NCBI RefSeq assembly: GCF_030848805.1 | Contig: NC_092362.1 | Coordinates: 6,882,001-6,946,000 of the forward strand | Source of the DNA: Temnothorax longispinosus | Lineage: Eukaryota > Arthropoda > Insecta > Hymenoptera > Formicidae | Reading direction: 5' to 3' | Length of the DNA stretch: 64,000 nucleotides | Part shown: positions 12,401-24,507 of the stretch, one piece after another | Position numbering within the stretch: position 1 is the first letter of the stretch | How the letters are laid out: each line of letters begins with the position of its first letter | The notes under the pieces: model-generated | Databases searched by the model: none | The model's input: only the letters and a program-made list of their open reading frames with translations | Told to the model about the DNA's origin: nothing | Position numbers and translations under genes: made by a program

Positions 12401-15400
12401 ACGACCTCCACATCGACATAAACGACATCCCAGACTTGCGTCGCATCGAAAAAACTAATGAGTCGCTGACCCTGGGCGGAAGCATATCCCTCACCACGGC
12501 GATGGAGACCTTTCAGAAATACTCGTCCGAGAACGGATTTAAATACCTGCATCACCTGGCCCATCATATCGATCTGATTGCCAGCGTGCCCGTGCGTAAC
12601 ATCGGCAGCATCGCCGGCAATCTGATGATTAAGCACGCACACAATGAATTTCCATCTGATTTGTTCTTGATGCTGGAGACAGCCGGTACTCAAATACATA
12701 TCCTCGAGGCACCGGGCGCCAAGAAAAACATGATGTTGCAGGATTTTTTAAAGGCAGATATGCGTCACAAGATAATCTATAGCGTGGTGTTGCCAGCACT
12801 ATCCGACGATTACGAATACAGATCTTACAAGATCATGCCTAGAGCCCAGAACGCCCATGCGCACATCAACGCTGGTTTCCTCTTCAAACTCGACGGCGGC
12901 GGCAAGGTAAAAAAATCTTTTCGAATTATATTACACATATTACACATATCATTAGTCACTCGTTCAGCATACTCACAATATTTCACGCGAAGGTGCTAGA
13001 GAAGCCTAACATCATCTTCGGTGGCATCAATGAGCATTTCTTGCACGCGAAAAAAACAGAAGAACTGCTGGTGGGTAAATCTATCCTTGACAAGCAAGTG
13101 CTGAAGACAGCCTTGGAATCGTTGCATAACGAGTTGCAACCTGATCATGTGCTACCGGATTATTCGCCGGAATTTCGCAAGACTCTTGCCGAAGGATTAT
13201 TCTATAAATTTGTGTTGAGCATCAAGCCGGAGAATTTAAATTCAAAACTTCGCAGTGGAGGTTCCTTGTTAAAACGAGATCTCTCTTCAGGTAGGCATAA
13301 AGTGGCGGTCAAATTTTTGAGAATATATATCATTGTTTAAGAATTTCTACGTCCACAAGGATTTAAATTCGTTTTGTTTTCTTAAAAAATAAAACCAATT
13401 AAAAATTGAAAAATATATCTAGCGTTCGCTTTTAAAATTGTAAAATGCTTTGACTAATTTTCTTAATCGAAAAAAATCTGATTACACAGGCACGCAGGAC
13501 TATGACACGGACAAAAATACGTGGCCAGTGAACAAGCCTACGGTAAAGTTGGAGGCGATCCAGCAAACATCGGGCGAGGCTCAGTATTGCAATGATCTAC
13601 CACCGTATCCTGGAGAAGTATTCTGCGCTTACGTACTTACGAAAGTCGCTAATGGTAAAATAAACAGCATAGATCCGAGCAAGGCACTTGCCATGAAGGG
13701 GGTAGTGGCGTTCTTCACCGCTCAAGACATACCCGGCAAGAATTTGTGTATCTCGGCTGCCAGTCAGTTGATGATGTTGATAAATGACGAGTTGTTGTTC
13801 GCCGAAAAGGAAGTACTCTGTGCCGGTCAGCCGGTCGGCGTGATCGTCGCCGAGACGCATAATCTGGCCAATGAAGCCGCAAAATTAGTGGAAATCAAAT
13901 ACACTGAGACTCTGAAGAGGAAGCCGGTGATAACCGTTGAGGATGCAATCGCCACGAAAGACGAGACCAGATTCATGCATAGCATGAGCGTTCCAGCGAA
14001 AAAGAAAGGTAGAGAAAGTGACACTCGAGATAGAAGATATAATTGAAAACTATCGACCATACGATTATTAATCAAAAAGAATAAAAATAACTGCAAATAT
14101 AACTTGAGGAATTTATATTATCTGTATAATTGGGAAATCGTATAAATAGCTGCTGCTAATCGTCAGAATTGCGCAGAAATGATATAGTGAAATAATAGCA
14201 TTTCTGTTATAAACATTTGCTGTTATTTTATAGGAAAAAATGTTAAACATACGATAAAGGGCGTTTTTCAAGCCGGCCCTCAGTATCACTATCCCATGGA
14301 AACTCAGGCCTGCGTATGCATTCCTGCGGAGGACGGTATGGACGTCTATCCAACATCGCAATGGCCAGATCTCATTCAAGTATCAATTGCAAATGTCCTT
14401 GGTGTTAAAAATAATAGGTAATTTATTAATCTCTCGCAATTGTTTAGGAAAGAGTATCATTAATAGTTCTAACTTTACACAAACTGTGCCGAAGTACATG
14501 CATACGCACACGTTTTTCTAAAAAACTGAGCTTTAATCACTTATACTGAAATTTCATATCATAACTAATTTAATATTAGTCTACCGGATTTTAGTGAACG
14601 TTCTGATGAAGTTAATAAAACAGATTATTCGGTGTAAAATTGGAATTAATCAAAGTGGGCATGCTTCTACCTCTTCTAAAAAAAAAATTACTTAAAAGAG
14701 ATTGCCGGAAATAAAATTTAATTAGCGTAATAATTGCTTAAATTTAATTTTTATCGTAGTATCAATGTCTCCGTGAGGCGAATCGGCGGTGGATACGGTT
14801 CAAAAATCTCGCGGAACGCGGCAGTCTCATGTTCCTGCGCGTTGGTATGTCACAAATTGAATCGCCCAGCGCGATTCATCACGACTATCGAGAGCAATAT
14901 GCAATCGCAAGGCAAAAGAGTTGCTACGCGCCAAGAATACGAAGTCGGGATAGACGACGAGGGAGTTATTCAATATCTCGACTCGAAACATTGGGGCAAC
15001 TGCGGCCTCAACTTCAACGATCCCCACGCTTTTGTCGTAGTGCATCACATCGGAAGGTATGTATCAAAGATACAGCAATATAATCAGTAATACAATATAT
15101 TGTATATACAATATATACAATATAATAAATATAATGTATATACAATATAATAAAAATACATCTTATATTTTATATCGATAATAATACTCATCTAAATAAA
15201 ATTAATTTTATTCAATATTATAATATAATTTTTTAACTTTACAGAGTTTATTTAGAAAATTAAAGTAGTTACTTGTGATTGAGAAATTAGTTTATCAAAT
15301 AAAATTGAATATTAAAATGCTCTACAACTTGTTAATAGACTTGTTAATCTTATTAATTTTCCACGTTTGTACGCGATAACAATTATTGTTGCCAATTATT

Positions 15401-17862
15401 TACAGTTGTTACATTAACGACAATTGGACCCTCAATGGATACGAAGTGCGAACCGATTTACCGTCAAACACATACTGTCGAGCGCCAGGATCCACGGAAG
15501 GAGTGGCCATGACTGAAAATATAATGGAACACATCGCGAAAGTGACGAAAAAGGATCCGCTAAAGGTCAGATTGGCTAACATGAACGACGTGGATAAGGC
15601 CGCGTTAGAATCCATGATAAAGGATTTGTCGAAATCGGCCGATTATGAGATGCGGAAGCGGGCCGTTGAGACGTTCAACAATGAGAATCGCTGGAAGAAA
15701 AAGGGTATTGCCCTGGTACCTATGAAATATCCATTCGGATATTTCGGTCAGTTCAATGCTATGGTGTCCGTCTGCGCTCGCGATGGTACAGTTTGCGTGA
15801 CGCACGGTGGGATTGAATGCGGCCAAGGTATAAATACCAAGGTACGTTGTAAATGTGAAGTTTATTTCCTAATTTATCTTATTAAATTTAATAAAATTTT
15901 TTAAATTATTGATATAATAATTAATAATGTCATTAAGCACAATTAAATGGATTCGAAAGAGTTATTTATAGACGTTCATAATTTTATTTCTTTTGAGTCA
16001 CCTACATTTTGCAAATAATTAATTAGTTGCTTGTATTTTATTTTTATTTATATAAAAATAATATTCTCTTTAGGTTGCGCAAGTGGCGGCTTACACTTTC
16101 GGTATCGACCTAAGTTTAGTCACCGTCAAACCAACCAATAATATAATAACGCCCAACAATACAGTTACCGGAGGCAGTATTACTAGCGAGGCCAGTGCAT
16201 ATGTAAGAACACTATTTAATCAGCCTCCAATGCTTCGGAAAATAACGCGATTTCATTCATAATAAATTGATTAATAAAAACGATCGTTGCATTGATTTTA
16301 GGCCACGATTCAGGCCTGCAAACAAATCCTGAAGAGACTCGAGCCGATAAAAAAAGATATGAAGAATCCAAGCTGGCAGGAACTTGTTTTTACTGCATAT
16401 CTAAAGGATGTTGATTTATGCGCGCGTCATATGTAAGCATTATTAAGTTGCATTTAACACAATAATAATACATTATTATTATGCGCAAATATTAAGTCAT
16501 CGAACTCTTTAACATCTTTCCAAAAAGATACCGTTTTTTTATTCGAAAAAAATAATTACCACATTTTTTGTAAGAATTAGTAGCTTGTGATAAATTGTGC
16601 AGCTTATATAAATATCTCATCTGTATTTTCTGAATGAACTTGAACAATATCGTTATCAAAATTATTTCAATTTGGATTTTTCTGTTCCATTAAATATGAT
16701 GCATTACACTTACCCCCACCCAGGTACGCGCCCACGCAGGATGACACGCTCAAGCCTTATCCCATTTACGGTGTTACCATTGCCGAAGTTGAAATCGATC
16801 TGTTAACCGGCCAGCATATTATCAGGAGGGTCGATTTGATGGAAGACGCCGGGATAAGCTTGAATCCGGAGGTCGACGTCGGTCAGGTGGAAGGAGCTTT
16901 CGTAATGGGAATAGGATACTGGACTTCTGAAGATCTAGTGTACGACCCTAAAACAGGAGTATTAACGAATGACAGAACCTGGGTATGTTATCTTCGTTCA
17001 GTTTTGATACAGCTAATAGCACCAAGATACAATTGCTCCGTTTCACTGATATGTACATATAAATGATTAAATTATTGAAAGAATCTTATTTTTGTCGTAG
17101 AATTACAAACCGCCAGGAGTGAAGGATATTCCTGAGGATTTCCGCATAACTTTGCTTAAAAACTCGGTCAACACATTTGGTGTTCTTCGTTCAAAAGGTG
17201 AAATCTAAAACTTTATCCTTTCGCGTTCTCGAATCTCCATTTATAATAAAAACAAAACTTGAATATTTCCTACATGAATATGTAACAAGAGCTGAATATT
17301 CCCTACGTACGCATACGAAAACTTTTGGATAATCTCTTTGCAAAAATTTTAAAACACACGTAAAAGGTTTGAAGAGTTTCTTAATCATTAATCGTGATAA
17401 GTAATATTTTAATAAAAATGCATTAAATGGAATACAAGAATTTAACTATTACAAAGAATTTGAAATTTATAATTTTATCTCGCAAATTTCTTCTTAAATT
17501 AAAATTAAAAATTCTCCCTACCATAAGAGATATACTAGATCTGAAAACATTGAAAAATCGAATGCCTATTAATTCTAAAAATTCTTTTGCAGCAACTGGC
17601 GAACCACCGCTTTGCATGAGTTGCGTAATTCCGATCGCGATACGTAATGCATTGAACTCCGCTAGGGCGGAGGCGGGAGGTAAAGATGTGTGGTACCAAT
17701 TAGGTAAGTCTTAAGAGCATGGATGTAAACAGTAGATTTGTATGAGTTGATAATATACAGGAAAAATCGTTTAATTTTGCAGCTTGCTTTAATTTTTGCA
17801 TTTTTTTTCAATAAATGTGAATCATTTTTTGCCGCAAAATGTAAGATCTCTTCCTCTTCCCC

Positions 17863-17899
<37 letters not shown>

Positions 17900-18058
17900 C
17901 CCTCTTTTTTTCACACAGCCTGTGAACATTTTCTTATAATATATATTGTTATATAATACATGTACTTATTTATTTTTTATAATTTTGCAGATCCCCCGTA
18001 CACCAATGAACGTATACTTCTGAATGGTTTAACCAGCAAGGATAATATGGTCCTGTGA
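9447..18058 (+). CDS. AOX: Aldehyde oxidase (molybdo-flavoenzyme), gene 1, complete, 1265 aa
   Basis: Oxidises aldehydes to acids in the cytosol, using Mo cofactor, two [2Fe-2S] clusters and FAD; insect members clear xenobiotic and odorant aldehydes. Eighteen exons: 9447-9460, 9770-9819, 10170-10350, 10559-10690, 11229-11385, 11582-11789, 12380-12906, 12993-13290, 13490-14008, 14234-14417, 14760-15056, 15406-15841, 16074-16202, 16302-16432, 16724-16982, 17101-17197, 17593-17703, 17991-18058. They total 3798 nt in one frame. Cysteines C49/C54/C57/C73 and C113/C116/C147/C149 fit the two Fe-S clusters. GGNTAHG (about 242-248) and RNIGSIAGN (320-328) mark the FAD domain. GGGYGSK, CRAPGSTEG and VGQVEGAF mark the Mo domain, and E1210 in GEPP is the catalytic base. 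CRAPGSTEG points to insect aldehyde oxidase; xanthine dehydrogenase has FRGFGGPQ. Nothing looks broken. The 14-nt first coding exon is unusual but in phase. Confidence 0.93.
17866..17897. repeat. (CT)n microsatellite
   Basis: A pure CT dinucleotide run in the last intron of aldehyde oxidase gene 1. It lies upstream of the final acceptor and adds to a pyrimidine-rich intron. Confidence 0.95.
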
Positions 18059-19687
18059 GAGTGAAAATGAGATTTACAAATTAACAGTGTTTAAAATAAT
18101 CTTATATTTATTTGTGTTCGGTTTATTTTCTTAACTAGAATAAGTTTACATGAGGTTTTAGGGTATAACGGGACTAAGATAATTTAGTTAGTTATTAGGT
18201 TTTAAACATAATCAAGATACAACTTCTGTTTTATAGTAAATATTTTTTATAAATGCTCTTCACTTAACACCACTGTGATGAACTTATACATATAAAATAT
18301 TACAACAATATCTGTAGTGTATAATTGATATTGATAATAACATAGTATAAAATATGTTGTAAATACAGTACTTGAATATAAATTCTTTATCTTTTTCCCA
18401 AGAATCTGCAGCAATGATTATCATACGTAAGCACATCCTTTGCGTTTTTTGCGTCTAAAAGCGCATGAAGAAGAGGGACAAAACAATAGAATGAAACGAG
18501 ATTGAAGCATGCTAGAAAGTTTGATTCGCAAAATCAACTAACGTGCAAAGTGCATCGTTTTTGCCGCAAAATAAAAAACTTCCCGCGACAAAATTCTTTT
18601 CATACTATACGCGCCACTCTTGTGATATTCCATTCGTTGGGAATAACGTTATTTACATTATGCACGATACGTTACACGCGAAAAGATGACATGCCAGACG
18701 TAACTCTTATTTTTTCTGAAATTTTTTACATTCGTACGTAGTGTTATCTTTAGGTATGATTTATTATATTCCATTATGTAATTTGCTGTTTCACGCGCGT
18801 ACGTTATAATGTTTTTCTTTCATACACGTCCATTCGGGCTATTTTTATTTTTAATTTTTATAAGTAAAGGTCTTTCTGCATTTAATGTGATAAGAACACA
18901 ACCTTACTGTGATAGTGATAGAAAGCGTTCCATAACAATGGATTGCATGCAATAATAACGACTATGTCATGGTACCTAGTTCACATTCTGTCAAGTTATT
19001 CTTTTAAATTGCTTTCTGTTTATAAAATAAATTTGCTTAAGTTATATTTATTAAACATTGTATGTAACATCTTATTTCATTAATTATACAAATTTTTAGA
19101 ATTATACATATTAAGAAACAACGTTATAAGGAAAAATATATAATGATTGAAATAAAGTGCTGCTTTGGGTATAAATGTAAAGCAATATGTAAGATATCTA
19201 ATACTGTTAAAATGATATATATAATTTTTGTAGCTAACAATAAGATTACAATGGCATAAGTTAATGTTACTGTAACTACTTCACGTAAAAATCTTAGGAA
19301 AAAGAGATGTAATCCCAATTTAAAGTATTTAAGTGTAAATCTGTTGTAAAAATTATGTTATTTAAAAATATATTATTTTTGACATATAATATATTAATAA
19401 TATGTAAAAATGTGATAAATGGCTTTGAAATGATTGATTTTGGAGTCGTTTACAAGCGAAATGATTTAAATGACAATAAAGAAATTCCAGAATTCAAATA
19501 CTTTATAAATATCTAATTGTGATCACATTCAGCCATAAAGAATTAATTATATTATGACAGAAATTATGGCATCTGACTTAATTTATAATGGCGAGTTCTA
19601 GAAATAAAAGATAACGCGATTCGTACTTATGTTATATATGAAGAGAGTTATGACTTCTTTGTCGATTTCATGATTGCAAAGTCATGT
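18059..19687. other. 3' flank of aldehyde oxidase 1 and 5' flank of the broken copy
   Basis: No genes seen. Near 18505-18570 there is a segment related to the 3' flanks at about 30680 and 42836 (GATTCGCAAAAT core). At 19531-19620 there is a segment closely matching 34377-34461 in intron 2 of aldehyde oxidase gene 2. These show that the duplicated unit extends beyond the coding exons. Confidence 0.6.
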
Positions 19688-20411
19688 CCCGCATCAGGAT
19701 GCATACCAACTGGCACTTCTCTCAATGTCTATATCCGCGATTATGCGAAATTCCGCGACACAAAAGCGCTGTGCTACGAGGGTGGCTGCGGAAATTGAGG
19801 GCGGGACAATGGCTGTGAATTCCTGTCTTGTATCGATACTGATCTGCGACGGATATGAGTGCATTAATAGAGAAATTGCACAGTTGAATATCATGTTTAA
19901 CAAAATAGTGAGAATTATTGTTGTTTATACGGAACTATCATCTTTTACATCAGAATATCAGAAATTGTTTTCCGATGCGTTAAACTTTTTTATATTTATT
20001 CTACATTTTTTAACTTCCGAGCTTATCGAGTTTATATACTAATTAATGTTTGACATACCTGTGAATCAAATAATTTCTCAGATGGGCCATTTGCACGATC
20101 GAAGGTTTAGATGACAGGCAAGATGATTATTGTTATACGATTCCAGCTACGCTCGCTGACAAAAATGGCTCGCAATGCGCATATTGTTCTCCCGGCATGG
20201 TCATGAATTACATATAGGTACGTATCCGGCGTATGCGTGCCAAAATAATTAATTATTAACATTGCGCGGATACCGTGTTTTTGGAGCACTCATCTGGACA
20301 CCCTGGATTTTTGAAAGCGTTTCTGTGTTAATCGACCAATTTTGGACGCGTTCAAGGGATTCACCAGCGACGCAACATCATCACTAATGAAAGGCATCCG
20401 CGATATTGAGG
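19688..20411 (+). pseudogene. Aldehyde oxidase pseudogene, 5' half (exons 3-5)
   Basis: Remnants of three exons of an aldehyde oxidase. Exon 3 (about 19688-19853) lost 19 bases after GGCTGCGG. This shifts the frame and removes the CxxC part of the first Fe-S motif. Exon 4 (20082-20217) keeps its splice sites and reads WAICTIEG, but the conserved CGYC has become CAYC, and one extra base before its donor brings a TAG into frame. Exon 5 (about 20331-20411) keeps only RPILDAF to RDIE, so the NICRCTGY cluster motif is gone. Exons 1-2 were not found. Exons 3-4 resemble gene 2, while exon 5 resembles gene 1. The copy continues at 26.6 kb after the CLASP-derived insertion. Confidence 0.88.
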
Positions 20412-22973
20412 TGCATTATCCTTGCCATGCTGACTAAAGTATCGTGCACATCGATCGCGATGAACGACGTGTTGATATCGTGCGGGCATCGTTGCCTGCA
20501 TCGGGGATTAAAGAAATATCCCAGTATCGATAAGAAATTGTGGCACGCGAGCAGCAAGTGGATACTGCAATGGGATATTAGAGTGAAGCATCCGGGTGCA
20601 AGGGCGAGAGGATGTCACTGAGACATCCACAAGCGGCCTTGGCTGTTAGTATCCAGATTTAGGTATATGAATTGATTCTGCTGCGCGAAGGGACGATCTT
20701 GTGACGTAAAATTGTAATATATTAATTCATGATATACATAGATGTTTTTATGTAGCAGTGATAATTTTTATTTATTGAAAACCTACATTGTGACATTTTA
20801 TTACAAAATCAGACGATATCGATGGAATCTGAATTGTAGGGCATAGTAAAATGTTATTTTCTCCAGATTATTTTATTTTGCTTTTAAATATTTAACATGT
20901 TTTTTTTTTCAAGTATGTGCAATTTCTAAATCTTTTAATTTATTTTTGGAACTGTGTAGAAAGAAAGGGTGCGTGAATCACGATTGTGACGATTTTCTTT
21001 CTCTTTTGTTTCAGTTGGCAAAGATAGCGACGAAACCGATAGAGCGGTAAGTGTAGCTAGAATCCGAAAGACAGCTTCGTTGCATGTTTATAAATAGAAA
21101 TAACATCTTGAGAGAAAAAAATGTCTATTGCAGATCAAATCGGCTCCCGTTAAGAGGCTGAACATGCCTCCGAAAAGAGAGGTCAATTTGGGCCCGCTAA
21201 AACACCATCCTCTGCCTTAGGTATATCCAAATATTACCGAATGTATTTCACATGTCACCTTCTCACTATGTCACTTAATTACTATTGCGACTTACATCGT
21301 CAATCTGATATTCTGAATTTTTAATTTTTTTATTTATTTTAAGCATGATATATATGGCAAGAGTAGAACAACAGTAAAGCAAGTTTCTCTAAAATCGTTT
21401 TCCGTTAGTAGCTGTTGATGCGAAAATTACAAGTAGCAATATATGTAAATATATGTAAATACGTGGAACGAGTTATTTTTATAATTTACAAAAAATAGAC
21501 GTATTCGTGTCGTATTTGGCTAGAATGTCAATGTTAAACATCGATATCTTTCACTTGTATGAAACGATAATACATAGTAGCACTGCCAGTTTGTGTCGTA
21601 TAAATCCGAGCTTTTTATGTGAGCAATTGTCTCGTGTCTTTTTACCTGAGATGTGTCTCTATGTTCCATTCGAAATGTATATGAATGTCATATGTGACTC
21701 AGTATTGACTCGACGTCATAGAAGCATCGGTCTCTCGTCAAACGAGGCGCACATGGGATGCCGTAATCCTTACTTACCTTACTTGCATTTTGTTAACAAT
21801 ACATTGCCAAAGAAACTCGCCAGCAAAAGGTCAACGTTATGTTGACGTTTCGATGACGAGAATACGCTAACTGTTCGCTTGCATGAAACAGCTCCTCCTG
21901 GTATTTCATCCAACACAGTCCCAAGAGCAACAACTATCAAAAGAGCTCTGTCAGTAAGATCGACAACAGGTATATCTAAATTCTATACTATTGGCAATTA
22001 CTATTCTGGAAAAGATTTTGAAAAAAATCCGGAGATATTTTCGATCGAGAGAAAATAATTGCATAGATAATCGCGTTGTCGATATAATTTATTAGAACCC
22101 TAGATGCCAATTAATTTCTGTAACACACACACAGAGTGTCAATAAATTATATCAATTTCTTCCCAATTAGGACAATGAATGCCCTGTGCATTATTGCTTC
22201 TTGATCAGTCATACGCTTTTCATCTCTATAACTTTACATGTAATTACACACAGTGCTTATTTATTATTGTTAGAAATAAGTAATTTCGTAAAGCGCGCAA
22301 TTTCCCGATGGATGAAAGTGAGTGCGCTGATGTAATCGTAACCCGGCAAGTTACGCACTCTGCTGGTATCAATCAATATCAATAAGGGCGCTTGATCATC
22401 CACGTTTAGAATCTCTACACACTTGCTTGCGTAAAGACAACACGTGTAACGGTTCGGCGAGAAGTAAAATTTCGTTTATCGGCGAATATCGGCGCAATCA
22501 AAGTTTATTGTTTAAACTGTTTATAAGTGAACCATTCACTACATTTGTGCGAACACTGTTAGAACTATATTTTTTGTTTTGTGTCAGAAGTGACTCAAAT
22601 AAAGTGTTCTTTTTTCTCTTTCACTTTAACACGTGGTTCACACTTATTCCAGTGAAATCCATATATCCCAACAATTATCACGTGCAATCATCATTTTTTG
22701 TTAATCTGTAATGCATTTCGCGATCGCTTGAGCACTGTTCACAGCAATCTGTGTAACTTTTAGAATTAGTATCATATTCACTAATAGTTTCTGAAAGTGT
22801 AAAGCATGAAAAGTATAGTTTTTATAAACAATTGTTATTCTTTAGCGCACGTGTACATATCCGCATTGAAGTGAATATAAAGAAAACTATCTGTTCAGAT
22901 CATTATCTGTTCAGCGCAAGCCGGAGCCGTCGACGAAGAATGCTTTATTACTTCGTTCGAGGACGTGCCTACC

Positions 22974-23062
22974 GTCAATCTATTCTCGACGAAGGATCTC
23001 GAAGAATAAGATGCATGGAAGATCATCTGTTGTTCAAGATCCTTCGCCGAGAATAGATTGAC
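22974..23062. repeat. Inverted duplication a in CLASP exon (26-bp arms)
   Basis: The left arm 22974-22999 is coding sequence for VNLFSTKDL. The right arm 23037-23062 is its inverted copy, 25 of 26 matching. Weaker pairing continues toward the loop, so the whole 89 nt can fold. The in-frame TAA lies in the loop side and the CLASP frame resumes after the right arm. Confidence 0.9.
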
Positions 23063-23220
23063 AATATCCTTACTATGGGTGACGATAAAAAGGACTGGAA
23101 ACAAAGGATGGATAGCGTATGTATTGCATGAAAACGAGATTTTCTTCTCGTGTCTGACAATTTTTTATACATTGTCTTTCTTTTTTTTCCCCAGATGAGA
23201 AAGTTAAGAGTTATTGTACT

Positions 23221-23278
23221 CGCAAGTGGCACTAATTACAAAAAAGAATTAAAATTTTCATAATTAGTGCCACCTGCG
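23221..23278. repeat. Inverted duplication b in CLASP exon (18-bp arms)
   Basis: Arms 23221-23238 (coding for ASGTN) and 23261-23278 match 17 of 18 around a 22-nt AT-rich loop. CLASP coding sequence continues directly after the right arm toward DLRSQVV. Confidence 0.88.
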
Positions 23279-23430
23279 CGTGCGTGACATACAGCGACCA
23301 TTCGAGCAGGCCTGCACCGACCTTAGATCCCAAGTAGTGCGAGAGGCGTGTATAACTCTCGCTTTTCTGAGTCAGAGCCTGAAGACCAAAAATTCACCAG
23401 TTTTGGCAACGCGGTACAGAACGAACAGTG

Positions 23431-23503
23431 CCAAGGTATTATATAATATTTTAGTCTGAAAATCACTTTCTAGACCAGGCTGACATTTTATATAATACCT
23501 TGG
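23431..23503. repeat. Inverted duplication c (16-bp perfect arms)
   Basis: CCAAGGTATTATATAA at 23431-23446 is the exact complement of 23488-23503. The right arm codes for the TOG2 YNTLD segment, and the left arm follows the NSAK end of the previous exon. Confidence 0.88.
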
Positions 23504-23560
23504 ATGCGTCGTACAAACGCTTCTTGATGTCTCACGGAATGCTAGATCTCTGGCTACGTT

Positions 23561-23782
23561 TACACTGTAAAAAAATTCTGTAAAATTACAACTATTATAG
23601 TGGGTAATTTTGAGACCCACTATAATAGTTGTAATTTTACAAAATTACAGTACGGAAGGAAAAAGTAATTTTGTATTACAATTACACAAATTAAGAATGT
23701 GTGGAAATTTACACCTATTATAGTGGGTCTCAAATTACCCACTATAATAGTTGTAAATTTTACACAAATTTTTTACAGTGTA
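23561..23782. mobile_element. MITE of two nested hairpins, 222 bp, TA target
   Basis: Terminal inverted repeats of about 16 bp (TACACTGTAAAAAA type) with TA at both ends suggest a Tc1/mariner-like target. Inside are two further palindromes built on the same CTATTATAGTGGGT motif, at about 23590-23634 and 23714-23755. The element interrupts sequence just after a TOG2 exon tail. No coding potential. Confidence 0.8.
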
Positions 23783-23974
23783 GATCCTATATATTATTGT
23801 CTAAATCGCTATATTCAATCGTAATTACGTATCTTTACTACGAACACTTATACCTCGTAGAATTTTACGACGTTCGCGTGTCCATTACTTTTTACGTAAT
23901 CCATAGAAGATAAGAATTTAATTACACTTGCCATTTTCACGGTATAACTAGGTCGTGGCGACAGCCGGTGCGGT

Positions 23975-24046
23975 GGCAGTTCGGTTTATTTTTAAAAATA
24001 CCTAGTGCAGTCGATGTAAGTGTTTTTTAAAATAAATCGAACTGCC
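23975..24046. repeat. Inverted duplication d (24-bp arms)
   Basis: Arms 23975-23998 and 24023-24046 match 22 of 24 around a 24-nt loop. I could not assign this one to a CLASP exon; it lies just before the decayed exon that codes for the FPDAIKK segment. Confidence 0.8.
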
Positions 24047-24107
24047 ATTTATGGCCTGTGAGCAGCAAGAGCAAAGATATTCGCAGGGCGTCCTGGAAAT
24101 ATCTGGC

Positions 24108-24142
24108 TTTAATCCTGCAGACCTGGCCTACGCAGGATTAAA
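24108..24142. repeat. Inverted duplication e (11-bp perfect arms)
   Basis: TTTAATCCTGC at 24108-24118 pairs exactly with 24132-24142 around a 13-nt loop. It abuts the much larger hairpin that starts at 24141. Confidence 0.7.
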
Positions 24143-24231
24143 TCCGCGATGCCCTTTTTTATTGCGTCCGGCAATATTTCAGAACCACATAACAATATTT
24201 CCGGACGCAATCAAAAAGAGCATCGCGGATT
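24141..24231. repeat. Inverted duplication f, 91-nt hairpin (38-bp arms)
   Basis: Left arm 24141-24178 and right arm 24194-24231 match 35 of 38 around a 15-nt loop. The right arm is real CLASP TOG2 coding sequence (IFPDAIKKSIAD); the left arm is an inverted copy placed before it. Size and pairing are like a miRNA or hairpin-RNA precursor. It is the best such structure in the window. Confidence 0.93.
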
Positions 24232-24414
24232 CCGACGCGGAAGCGCGAGTCTTTGCTAGAAAGTAAGTAGTTCTTTGCAGACGGATAAGTTGCAACGATG
24301 CCTGCCCTCGTTTACGACGAGATCAATTTAATAACGTTATTAATTTTATCGCTTTTTATAGCTCATTACTGGGCACTTAGAAATCACTTTCCAGAGCAGG
24401 CTGACATACTACTT

Positions 24415-24507
24415 AATATTTTGGATGCGTCGTACAAACGCTCTTTGATCTTCCTTGAGAGACATCACTGACATCAGAGATCGTTTATACGATGCATCCA
24501 AGGTATT
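24415..24507. repeat. Inverted duplication g (29-bp arms)
   Basis: Left arm 24415-24443 codes for LDASYKRS; right arm 24479-24507 is an inverted copy with 24 of 29 matching. The frame resumes after it with LSNSGSSNSLN. Confidence 0.85.

Noticed and set aside
13597..14096. Minus-strand open frames over aldehyde oxidase exon 9
   Set aside because: They mirror a long GC-richer exon, have no domain signal and no splice structure.
22081..22153. 13-bp perfect inverted repeat (GATATAATTTATT) with a 47-nt spacer
   Set aside because: Very AT-rich and short; such pairs are expected by chance here, so it was not counted with the CLASP hairpins.
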